A DNA stretch of 64,000 nt, taken from contig NZ_PREZ01000004.1 in assembly GCF_002926065.1 (NCBI RefSeq), positions 496,001 to 560,000 on the forward strand, written 5' to 3'. The position numbers and the translations under genes are program-made. Every line of letters starts with the position of its first letter. Within the stretch, counting starts at the first letter, position 1. Shown in pieces: positions 54,136-61,241 of the stretch. The notes below the pieces were generated by a model that saw nothing but the letters and a program-made list of their open reading frames with translations, was not told the DNA's origin and searched no databases. This DNA is from Jeotgalibacillus proteolyticus. GTDB lineage: Bacteria; Bacillota; Bacilli; Bacillales; Jeotgalibacillaceae.

Positions 54136-55437
54136 TTAGCGGGAAAGTGGACTGCCAGGTACATGAAGACCAATTTCGCTTAAAATAAACTCACTGAACA
54201 TGGAGTTAGCCCATGCAAACCAGGTGCGTGTATACTCCTCCGGCCGATCTGCATTAAATCCTTCGTGCATAAAATAGGTGGAACCGTGTGTATGTTTAAA
54301 CATGGCAAGGATCTTTGCCCGTTCTTCTTTTGATGCTGCAGTCATCCCCTGTATGGCTAAAGCGATGTGCCAAATATAGTGATCCGGAGTATGCGGGCTT
54401 CCAATCCCATCGCCTGAAGATCCTTCATAATAGTAAGCATTGTGTCGGCTCAAGATAAAATTACGGGTATTCCTATACGTTTGGTCATCCAAAGCGGTGT
54501 AGCCTAAATATGGCATGGACAAAAGACTTGGCACATTGGCGTCGTCCATTAAGTTTACCTGGCCATTTCCATCTGTTTCATACACATACATTTCGCCAAA
54601 AACGGGATGCTGAATTTTCCCATACGTTTCAATTCCGTTTTTTATTTCCCCAGCAAGCTCAGCCATTTGACTGGCAAGTGTTGTTTCTCCCATTTCTGAT
54701 AACATTTCTTCTGCGTAGCCTAACGTCACTACTGCAAACATATTCGCAGGGATTAAATAGCCGTATAAGCATGCATCATCGCTTGGGCGGAAACCGGACC
54801 AGGTCATTCCGGTTTTGACAGAATATCCTCCTTTGCCTTCTCTCAGCAATGTATCAGAAACACGGCAATCATCCCGCTCAAACAAATAAGGGGACTGTTC
54901 TTCATGATTCTGCTCCACTTTCCATACATCATGAATCGTCTTAAGAACTCTTTTAAGCTCTTCATTCAGAACTGATCTGTCACCTGTCGCCTTCCAATAA
55001 AGATAGGTGAGCTGGATTGGATAGCATAATGAATCCACTTCATATTTTCTTTCCCAAATCCATGGGCTCATGTCGGTGCGGTCGTTTTGATGCCCCTGAT
55101 TTGAAGGTGTGCGATTAAAAGCGTTCGCATATGGATCCATCAGAATGTACTTCCATTGCCGTTCAATCACCTGCTTTAACATCCCGGCGACCTCTTGATC
55201 TTCCTTTGCCAGCACAAGATAAGGCCTTACTTGAGCGGATGAATCACGCAGCCACATCGCTGGTATGTCGCCGGTAATCACAAACGTGCCCTCGTCATCC
55301 TGCTTTAATGTTGTCTGGTACGTATTTAAAAAGCAGTTTTCAAATAGCTTTTGAACATCCTGATCGTCCGCGTACACTTCATTTACTTGATTAATAATCT
55401 TTTGAAATGATTGCGGGATGTTTTTTTTATCTATCAT
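54136..55437 (-). CDS. GH125 exo-alpha-1,6-mannosidase, locus B
   Basis: A 433-residue GH125 enzyme with the same signature ([19 protein letters not shown]) as the locus A copy. It would remove alpha-1,6-linked mannose from the trimannosyl core after GH38 has taken the alpha-1,3 branch, as shown for the S. pneumoniae/S. pyogenes pair. GGAGAG precedes the ATG; gaps of 23 and 34 bases to its neighbours indicate one transcript. Confidence 0.93.
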   Translation of the reverse strand: MIDKKNIPQSFQKIINQVNEVYADDQDVQKLFENCFLNTYQTTLKQDDEGTFVITGDIPAMWLRDSSAQVRPYLVLAKEDQEVAGMLKQVIERQWKYILMDPYANAFNRTPSNQGHQNDRTDMSPWIWERKYEVDSLCYPIQLTYLYWKATGDRSVLNEELKRVLKTIHDVWKVEQNHEEQSPYLFERDDCRVSDTLLREGKGGYSVKTGMTWSGFRPSDDACLYGYLIPANMFAVVTLGYAEEMLSEMGETTLASQMAELAGEIKNGIETYGKIQHPVFGEMYVYETDGNGQVNLMDDANVPSLLSMPYLGYTALDDQTYRNTRNFILSRHNAYYYEGSSGDGIGSPHTPDHYIWHIALAIQGMTAASKEERAKILAMFKHTHGSTYFMHEGFNADRPEEYTRTWFAWANSMFSEFILSEIGLHVPGSPLSR

Positions 55438-55460
55438 TTTAGTCTTCTCTCCTTTAATGA

Positions 55461-58157
55461 TTATTGTTCAAATAAAAGTGTAATAATCTGATGAGGCTGA
55501 ACATTCATTTTTACTGCTCCGCTTCCCATATGCTCCTCTTTATCTTCTAAAATCGTTGATAAATAAATAGCTTTATTTTCAGTTCCCTGAACCGTAAGCT
55601 CCTGCACTTTTTCTCCAGGATTAAACCATCTCACAATCATTCCATTGCCTTCTTCAGCCGGTTTGCAGGTTGTTAGAGATAGAGCACTTCCACTCCAGTT
55701 CAGCAAATTAGCAGCCTGATCTCCTTCTCCTGCGCTTTGAGCTGTCTGAATAACCACAGTTTCCAGCGGATAGTCATATGCGAGATTGTAGGCTTCTGAG
55801 GAAATGACATCTCCCTTATGCGGAATCAGGAAAAATTCTGCCCGCTGCTCTCCAATGCACTGAGCCTCCGGAGTCTCAAATACGCCCCAGTCCCCAAGCT
55901 CTCCTACTGACCGAAGCAGCGTTACGGCGATCGTTTTCCCGTCCAGGATTTCGTATTCATGCAGTCCTTTGCCGGCGACAGTTAATCCCTGGTTTGAATC
56001 ATTTAAGCTGACAAAACGCTGCATATGGTGATCAAAGGAAGGATTACTCCATTGATTTTCTGGCTGATTCGGACGCTTAACAATTTCAAAAATACTGTCC
56101 GCGTAATGGTGGCTGTTTCCTGAACCAGCAGGGAACAGCGCACGCAGACGGTGATCCTTCGCCTGATTATTTATGTTCACCTTTACCTCTAATCCTTTAG
56201 ATCCTTTTTCCAGCACTAAAACGGTTTGAATTTTCAATTCGGCTGACTCCTGATGTCTTCCCGCCGTACGCTCAGGGTGCCAAACTAGGTTTTCCCGCTC
56301 AAGCTTCAATTGATCATCCGCCTGTTTGGGAACAGAGAAGGTAGTTGACAGTAAGATGCTTGCTCTAAACGCCGTATTCTCTATCACTTCAATCGAGGAT
56401 GAGCTATTTTTTGTTGACAATGTTTTTCCGTCTCCACTCGCTTTATACATATACTCATTACCAATATCGCCTGTATCCTCATACGAACCTAAATGGTTAT
56501 ATGCCAGCCCTGTGTTTTTGTCTTTGATACAATAGGTGCCGTCTTCATGGATGGATACGCTAAGATGCTCGTTCTCAAGTTTTTTTGCTGAAGCCTGCCA
56601 AATAGGATTGCCTTCACTGAACGTTCTTTCACCAGGAACTAAATGACAAACCTCAAATCCAACCTGGATATCCGTCTCCAGCCAAAAGTTCACTTCTATT
56701 TCTTTTGCATAATAAGGCTTTCTGAATCCATCCTTCGGAAGATCATAGCCAAAGGTCGTACCTATTTCTTTTACGTGAGCCTGATGGATTGAGCCGTCAG
56801 GACGCTCAACAAAGTAGGATGGAAGATCAATCTTTTTAAGTGCTTCCGGAATGTCCTGAAAATTCATTTCGTCAAAATAGATTTTATGAACAAATACATT
56901 TGTTTTGATCACTTTTCCGCAGGCTTTACCGCTTGCATGAAAAAGGACAAGCGGCACTGCATCCGGATTTTGATGGCTTGTTGGCAGAGTGGCTGCAATC
57001 TCTCTTGCCTGTTCTTCGATATATCTTTTAGCCCCTTTTTCGACTTTTTCGAACCGCGTTTCCATTTCACGGTGAACCTCATCCACACTGCATCCGCAAA
57101 TGCTGTCGTGCGGATGATTCTCCATCAGCATTTTCCAATAGAATTCCGTAAAGTCACGATGAAGATCTTTATCCGGCGCCATCAGACCCATCGGCTCCAG
57201 TACCCGTTCTAATAACGTCTGGCAGCGATCATTGGCCTGCTTTAAATAGATTCTTGCAGAGGCAGTATTCACAAGAGTGGACCAGCCATCTGTTTTCTGA
57301 TTACGGAGCTCTCCTTTGATGATCGTCTGAAGCTCTTTTGGCAGCTCCTGCTTGAGCTCGGCTATGTATTCATTAAAGCTTGAATGCTTAAAAGTAACGT
57401 TTGGCATCAATTCATTTGCAAGGTCAATCGCCTTTATGACGTCTTTTTGAAGCGGCTGATGGTCACAGCCATTCATGAACAGCAGCTGAGAAGTTGAGGC
57501 GAACTTTTCCACATCCGTAAGCTTCTTTTGCCAAAATGCAGCGGCTGCTTCTTTTTCAGCAGGGATTTCGTTGCCATTTGAATACCAATTGGCAAAAAGA
57601 ATGCCGAGCACCTTTGAGCCATCTGGAGCTTCCCACATCATTTCAGAGTAGGGGGATGAAAAATCATCGCTGTGGTGGACCTGATTATTGAATCCTGTCG
57701 GTGTAACGCCTCTTCCAAAAGCAGCCACGTCAATTTTTGCCTGCTTTAAAATCTGAGGGGCCTGGCCATAGATTCCAAATGTATCCGGAAAATAGCCGAG
57801 CGTGCCTTCCTGTCCAAGCTTTTTTGTATCCTTCATTCCGTAAAGCAGATTGCGGATATTCGCTTCAGCACTTGTTAAAAAAGCATCCTGCAAAATATAC
57901 CAGGGCCCTATTATAAGACGCCCCTCACGAATATATTTTTTTACTTCAGCTTCCTTTTGCGGCCGCACCTGCAGATAGTCATCCACCATAATTGTCTGCC
58001 CATCTAAATGAAAGCTATGAAAGTCAGGGTCGATTGCCAGCTGCTCCAATAAATCATCAAAAAGCTTTACTAAATAATAACGATGCTCCTCTAAAGACAT
58101 ATACCATTCACGATCCCAATGTGAATGAGAAATAATATGAGCTGTTTTTTTCTCCAT
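55461..58157 (-). CDS. Short-form GH38 alpha-mannosidase (SpGH38/MngB-like)
   Basis: An 898-residue GH38 enzyme of the bacterial group that includes S. pyogenes SpGH38 (alpha-1,3-mannosidase) and MngB. The zinc motif ISHSHWDREWY is right at the N-terminus (His11, Asp15), nucleophile Asp125 in GYFPDTFGIY, and NHPHDSICGCSVDEVH completes the metal site. No signal peptide. AGGAGG-type site 7 bases before the ATG. It is unlike the two long GH38 genes, so locus B has two different GH38 specificities, fitting alpha-1,2/1,3 trimming of high-mannose glycans. Confidence 0.94.
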   Translation of the reverse strand: MEKKTAHIISHSHWDREWYMSLEEHRYYLVKLFDDLLEQLAIDPDFHSFHLDGQTIMVDDYLQVRPQKEAEVKKYIREGRLIIGPWYILQDAFLTSAEANIRNLLYGMKDTKKLGQEGTLGYFPDTFGIYGQAPQILKQAKIDVAAFGRGVTPTGFNNQVHHSDDFSSPYSEMMWEAPDGSKVLGILFANWYSNGNEIPAEKEAAAAFWQKKLTDVEKFASTSQLLFMNGCDHQPLQKDVIKAIDLANELMPNVTFKHSSFNEYIAELKQELPKELQTIIKGELRNQKTDGWSTLVNTASARIYLKQANDRCQTLLERVLEPMGLMAPDKDLHRDFTEFYWKMLMENHPHDSICGCSVDEVHREMETRFEKVEKGAKRYIEEQAREIAATLPTSHQNPDAVPLVLFHASGKACGKVIKTNVFVHKIYFDEMNFQDIPEALKKIDLPSYFVERPDGSIHQAHVKEIGTTFGYDLPKDGFRKPYYAKEIEVNFWLETDIQVGFEVCHLVPGERTFSEGNPIWQASAKKLENEHLSVSIHEDGTYCIKDKNTGLAYNHLGSYEDTGDIGNEYMYKASGDGKTLSTKNSSSSIEVIENTAFRASILLSTTFSVPKQADDQLKLERENLVWHPERTAGRHQESAELKIQTVLVLEKGSKGLEVKVNINNQAKDHRLRALFPAGSGNSHHYADSIFEIVKRPNQPENQWSNPSFDHHMQRFVSLNDSNQGLTVAGKGLHEYEILDGKTIAVTLLRSVGELGDWGVFETPEAQCIGEQRAEFFLIPHKGDVISSEAYNLAYDYPLETVVIQTAQSAGEGDQAANLLNWSGSALSLTTCKPAEEGNGMIVRWFNPGEKVQELTVQGTENKAIYLSTILEDKEEHMGSGAVKMNVQPHQIITLLFEQ

Positions 58158-58177
58158 TACAACAAACCTCCAACCAT

Positions 58178-58798
58178 TTAATGTGAATGAGTCAATTGCA
58201 TTTCCTTATAACGGTTCATGGATACCTTCATCACCCAATAAGCAGGCATAACCCCAGGAACAAATGGAATTAACCCGGGCATTTGATAAATCAAGGAACC
58301 AACCATAATTAAGCCAATCGCAACTAAAATATTTTGTTTAAAGCTAATGACGGTAATGATAAAAGGCTGAATTAAATATTGCTTAAAGGACTGCGAAAAA
58401 TGAACATAGTAGGGGAATAAGTATAGAAATGAAAATACATAAATGAGCAATAAAAATAGCAGGAGCATGGTACTAACCAGCGCGATCATCCCGGTAATTT
58501 GCGTCACAAGATGAAGGTCAAAAAGCAAAAACGCACCAAGACTTACGTAAATCCAGCCAAGACCGTTTGCTTTCCAGAAATTCTCCCGGTAATAGCGGTG
58601 ATAGTCCTTTAAGATCGGACTATCCAGCCCGCCAGTTAACCATTTTCTAGTTGTGGCAAACATCGAAACAGTAGCGGGAAAAAGTCCAAGGATCACGCCT
58701 CCTAACAAAATATGAGCAAGCCAGATAAGATTTAGCTGCATGATTTTCCAAATCCATAAGCTCGCTTCCGTAAAAAAACTGCCAAGTCGATTAAACAT
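58178..58798 (-). CDS. YesL/DUF624 family membrane protein
   Basis: A 206-residue membrane protein with five or six hydrophobic segments. The FNRLGSFFTEASLWIWKIMQLNLIWLAHILLGGVILGLFPATVSMFATTRKW start is the DUF624 (YesL) signature, found in many Bacillus glycan loci next to YesM/YesN and ABC importers. Function unknown. ATG 58798 overlaps the stop of the ROK gene by 8 bases and has GGGTGA upstream; a longer reading to 58918 would run inside the ROK gene. Confidence 0.87.
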   Translation of the reverse strand: MFNRLGSFFTEASLWIWKIMQLNLIWLAHILLGGVILGLFPATVSMFATTRKWLTGGLDSPILKDYHRYYRENFWKANGLGWIYVSLGAFLLFDLHLVTQITGMIALVSTMLLLFLLLIYVFSFLYLFPYYVHFSQSFKQYLIQPFIITVISFKQNILVAIGLIMVGSLIYQMPGLIPFVPGVMPAYWVMKVSMNRYKEMQLTHSH

Positions 58799-59714
58799 AT
58801 CTCTCACCCTTTCTATATCGCTCGAGCCATACATACGCAGCCCCAAACAGCTGGGCCTGATCAAGATGCTGACATAATGAAACAGATGGCCGTATCTTCG
58901 CAAATGGCTTCTCAGCATAAATGTTATTCAGTTCGCTGTGTACCTGATTCATAAAATCCGGCTGTCTTGTAATTCCCCCGCCGATCAAAATTTTTTCCGG
59001 GTCCAGGATGTATTGGATATTGTGGATCCCGACTGCTAATGTATGGAAAAAAGTATGAAGAGACGCCAATGCTTTATCATGATCATTTCCAGCCTGCTGA
59101 AATACCTTAGGCCCTGTCCAATTTGTGTAATATGGCGGCTCTTGAGTAAGTCTTCGGGTAATGGCAGAGGAGGAACCGAGCTCACTCCATGTATCGTAGC
59201 TGCTCTCTTTCAGGTTGCTTGATAGAATCGTATAGCCAAATTCTCCCCCATGAAGATTAGCTCCTTTATACAGTTGCTTATTAATGACAACAGCTCCCCC
59301 AACCCCCGTGCCGCAAACGATACAGGCGAAGGTTTTTAATTGAACAGCCTCCCCATTCCACAGCTCTGCAAGGGCTGCACAGTTTGCATCATTTTCAATG
59401 GATACGGGCAGATCATACCTTGCACTGAACATACTGGCTAAATTGATTTCGTGGACAAAAGGAACTGAGCTGTAGCCTAAGCTATCCCCTGCCTCCGTCA
59501 CACTTCCGGGACTGCTGATTGCAACGCCTATAATGTTATATTGGTTCTTTTGCAGCTCATAATAGCGGTCAATTATAGAACAGAATTGTTCAAGGGAATC
59601 AGGAGTCCTGACCTGGGATTTTCCGTTTAACTGACCAGTAGGTGAAACGAGTGCAAGCTTGATAAAAGTGCCGCCGATATCAATGGCTAAAAGATATTCC
59701 CGCTCCATCACCAT
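58791..59714 (-). CDS. ROK family sugar kinase-like protein without the zinc motif
   Basis: A 307-residue ROK protein: LLAIDIGGTFIKLALVSP (ATP motif), VAISSPGSV, VSIENDANCAALAELW (catalytic Asp), CGTGVGGAVVINKQLYKGANLHGGEFGY, and ILIGGGITRQ. The segment that normally carries the zinc cysteines is SSYDTWSELGSSSAITRRL, without cysteine. Starts at ATG 59714 or the ATG two codons later, which overlaps the GH1 stop as TGATG. Likely phosphorylates mannose, GlcNAc or glucose from locus B. Confidence 0.85.
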   Translation of the reverse strand: MVMEREYLLAIDIGGTFIKLALVSPTGQLNGKSQVRTPDSLEQFCSIIDRYYELQKNQYNIIGVAISSPGSVTEAGDSLGYSSVPFVHEINLASMFSARYDLPVSIENDANCAALAELWNGEAVQLKTFACIVCGTGVGGAVVINKQLYKGANLHGGEFGYTILSSNLKESSYDTWSELGSSSAITRRLTQEPPYYTNWTGPKVFQQAGNDHDKALASLHTFFHTLAVGIHNIQYILDPEKILIGGGITRQPDFMNQVHSELNNIYAEKPFAKIRPSVSLCQHLDQAQLFGAAYVWLERYRKGERYV

Positions 59715-61087
59715 TTGTCCGTTAGCTGATTGGAGGAAGCCAGGGCATTGAACCAATCAGCACTTTTCTTTTTATAGCGCTTGCCTGAAGCGAGATCCAG
59801 CCGTACCAGCCCATATCTGTTTTTATACTCATTCAGCCACGACCAGTTATCGATAAATGTCCACACATGATAGCCATAACAGTTCGATCTCTCTTCAATT
59901 GCTTTATGCAGCCAGCCCAGATGATCGCTCATAAAGTCGATCCGGTAATCATCCTGGATAATTCCTTTCTCATCCTCAAAGCGCTCTTCCCCCTCTACTC
60001 CCATGCCATTTTCAGCAATGAACCAGGGAATATTGCTGTAGTGATCCCGAATGGTGATGGCAATATCATAGATCCCTTTTTCATAGATTTCCCAGCCCCG
60101 ATGTGGATTGATTTTCGCTTCCGGCCACTGATACGGCTGAAAATACTTGTCCAGACCACTCCCTAAAGGATCCCCTGCTTGTACTCTTCTTGGCTGATAA
60201 TAATTGACCCCTAAAAAATCAATTTTGTTAGCTCTAATGATCTCAAGGTCTTCTCCAGTAAAGGAAAGGGTAATGCCCTCCTGCTTCATGAACTCGACCA
60301 GCTCGGCAGGATACGCTCCTTTTACCGCTGGGTCTAAAAAGCTTCGATTAAAGAGAAGATCTGCATAGAAGGCAGCATCCTGGTCATTCTTTTCATCTGA
60401 ACTGCGCGGATAGCTTGGCATTAAATTTAATATGATGCCGATCTTTCCTGAATGGCCTGATTTCTTAAACGCCTTAACAGCCTTCGCATGGGCAAGCATT
60501 GTATGAAAGCCTGCTTGAAATGCTCTTTTCAGGTCATAGACTGCGGGTAAATGCTTATCATTTAAGTAGCCCATTTCAATCGGAACGATCGGTTCATTAA
60601 AGGTTACCCACTCATCAACCAGGTCTCCGAAACGGGTGAAAGCAATTTTTGCATACCGGGAAAACTCTTCTGCCGTCTCCCGGTTTTCCCATCCACCCTG
60701 CTTGTGCAGCCGTACAGGCATATCAAAATGGTATAAGTTAATGATGGGCTTAATGCCTTTATCGTTTAACTCTTTAAATACATCCCGGTAAAAGCTGACA
60801 GCCTCTTCATTAACCTGAAGTCCATCAGGAATCAGCCTTGTCCACGAGATCGATGTGCGAAAGGAATTAAATCCAATCTCCTTCATCAAAACGATGTCTT
60901 CTTTATAGTGGTGATAAAAACCGGACGTCTCTTCCGGCCCGATTTGCTGATAAAACGTTTCAGGCTCTTTTTCGAACCAGTAATCCCATACATTTTGAGC
61001 TTTTCCGTTCAGGCTGCCCGCTCCCTCCATTTGAGGACCTGAGGATGCTGCGCCCCATAAAAACTGATCAGGAAAGTTTCTACTCAT
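59708..61087 (-). CDS. GH1 beta-glycosidase, possible beta-mannosidase
   Basis: A 459-residue GH1 enzyme. N-terminal signature FLWGAASSGPQMEGA; acid/base Glu165 in TFNEP; nucleophile Glu359 in FIAENGMG; C-terminal WTFIDNWSWLNEYKNRYGLV. The last part has no lysine/serine trio pattern for 6-phospho-sugars that I can be sure of, so it probably acts on unphosphorylated beta-glycosides. In an N-glycan locus the fitting job is hydrolysis of Man-beta-1,4-GlcNAc, the core left by GH85, GH38 and GH125. Cytosolic. GGAGG precedes the ATG. First gene of the long locus B transcript. Confidence 0.9.
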   Translation of the reverse strand: MSRNFPDQFLWGAASSGPQMEGAGSLNGKAQNVWDYWFEKEPETFYQQIGPEETSGFYHHYKEDIVLMKEIGFNSFRTSISWTRLIPDGLQVNEEAVSFYRDVFKELNDKGIKPIINLYHFDMPVRLHKQGGWENRETAEEFSRYAKIAFTRFGDLVDEWVTFNEPIVPIEMGYLNDKHLPAVYDLKRAFQAGFHTMLAHAKAVKAFKKSGHSGKIGIILNLMPSYPRSSDEKNDQDAAFYADLLFNRSFLDPAVKGAYPAELVEFMKQEGITLSFTGEDLEIIRANKIDFLGVNYYQPRRVQAGDPLGSGLDKYFQPYQWPEAKINPHRGWEIYEKGIYDIAITIRDHYSNIPWFIAENGMGVEGEERFEDEKGIIQDDYRIDFMSDHLGWLHKAIEERSNCYGYHVWTFIDNWSWLNEYKNRYGLVRLDLASGKRYKKKSADWFNALASSNQLTDKW

Positions 61088-61108
61088 ATCAACTTGCCTC
61101 CAATGTTT

Positions 61109-61122
61109 AGAAATCGCTTACA
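61109..61122 (-). promoter_or_regulatory. cre-like catabolite site before GH1
   Basis: Minus-strand TGTAAGCGATTTCT matches the CcpA site consensus TGWAANCGNTWNCA except at the last base. It is 22 bases upstream of the GH1 start. Confidence 0.5.
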
Positions 61123-61152
61123 TTTTACTTATCCCTATCATATAAAGAACAA

Positions 61153-61186
61153 AAAGGACTTGGAATAAGTTCACTCCAAGTCCTTT
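61153..61186 (-). terminator. Terminator after the GH85 gene
   Basis: AAAGGACTTGGA pairs with TCCAAGTCCTTT; minus-strand TTTTT follows. Separates GH85 from the GH1-led operon. Confidence 0.85.
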
Positions 61187-61241
61187 AATAAACGCATGAA
61201 AACTTTAAAAATAACATTAAATACGGGACGCTTTCAAAACG

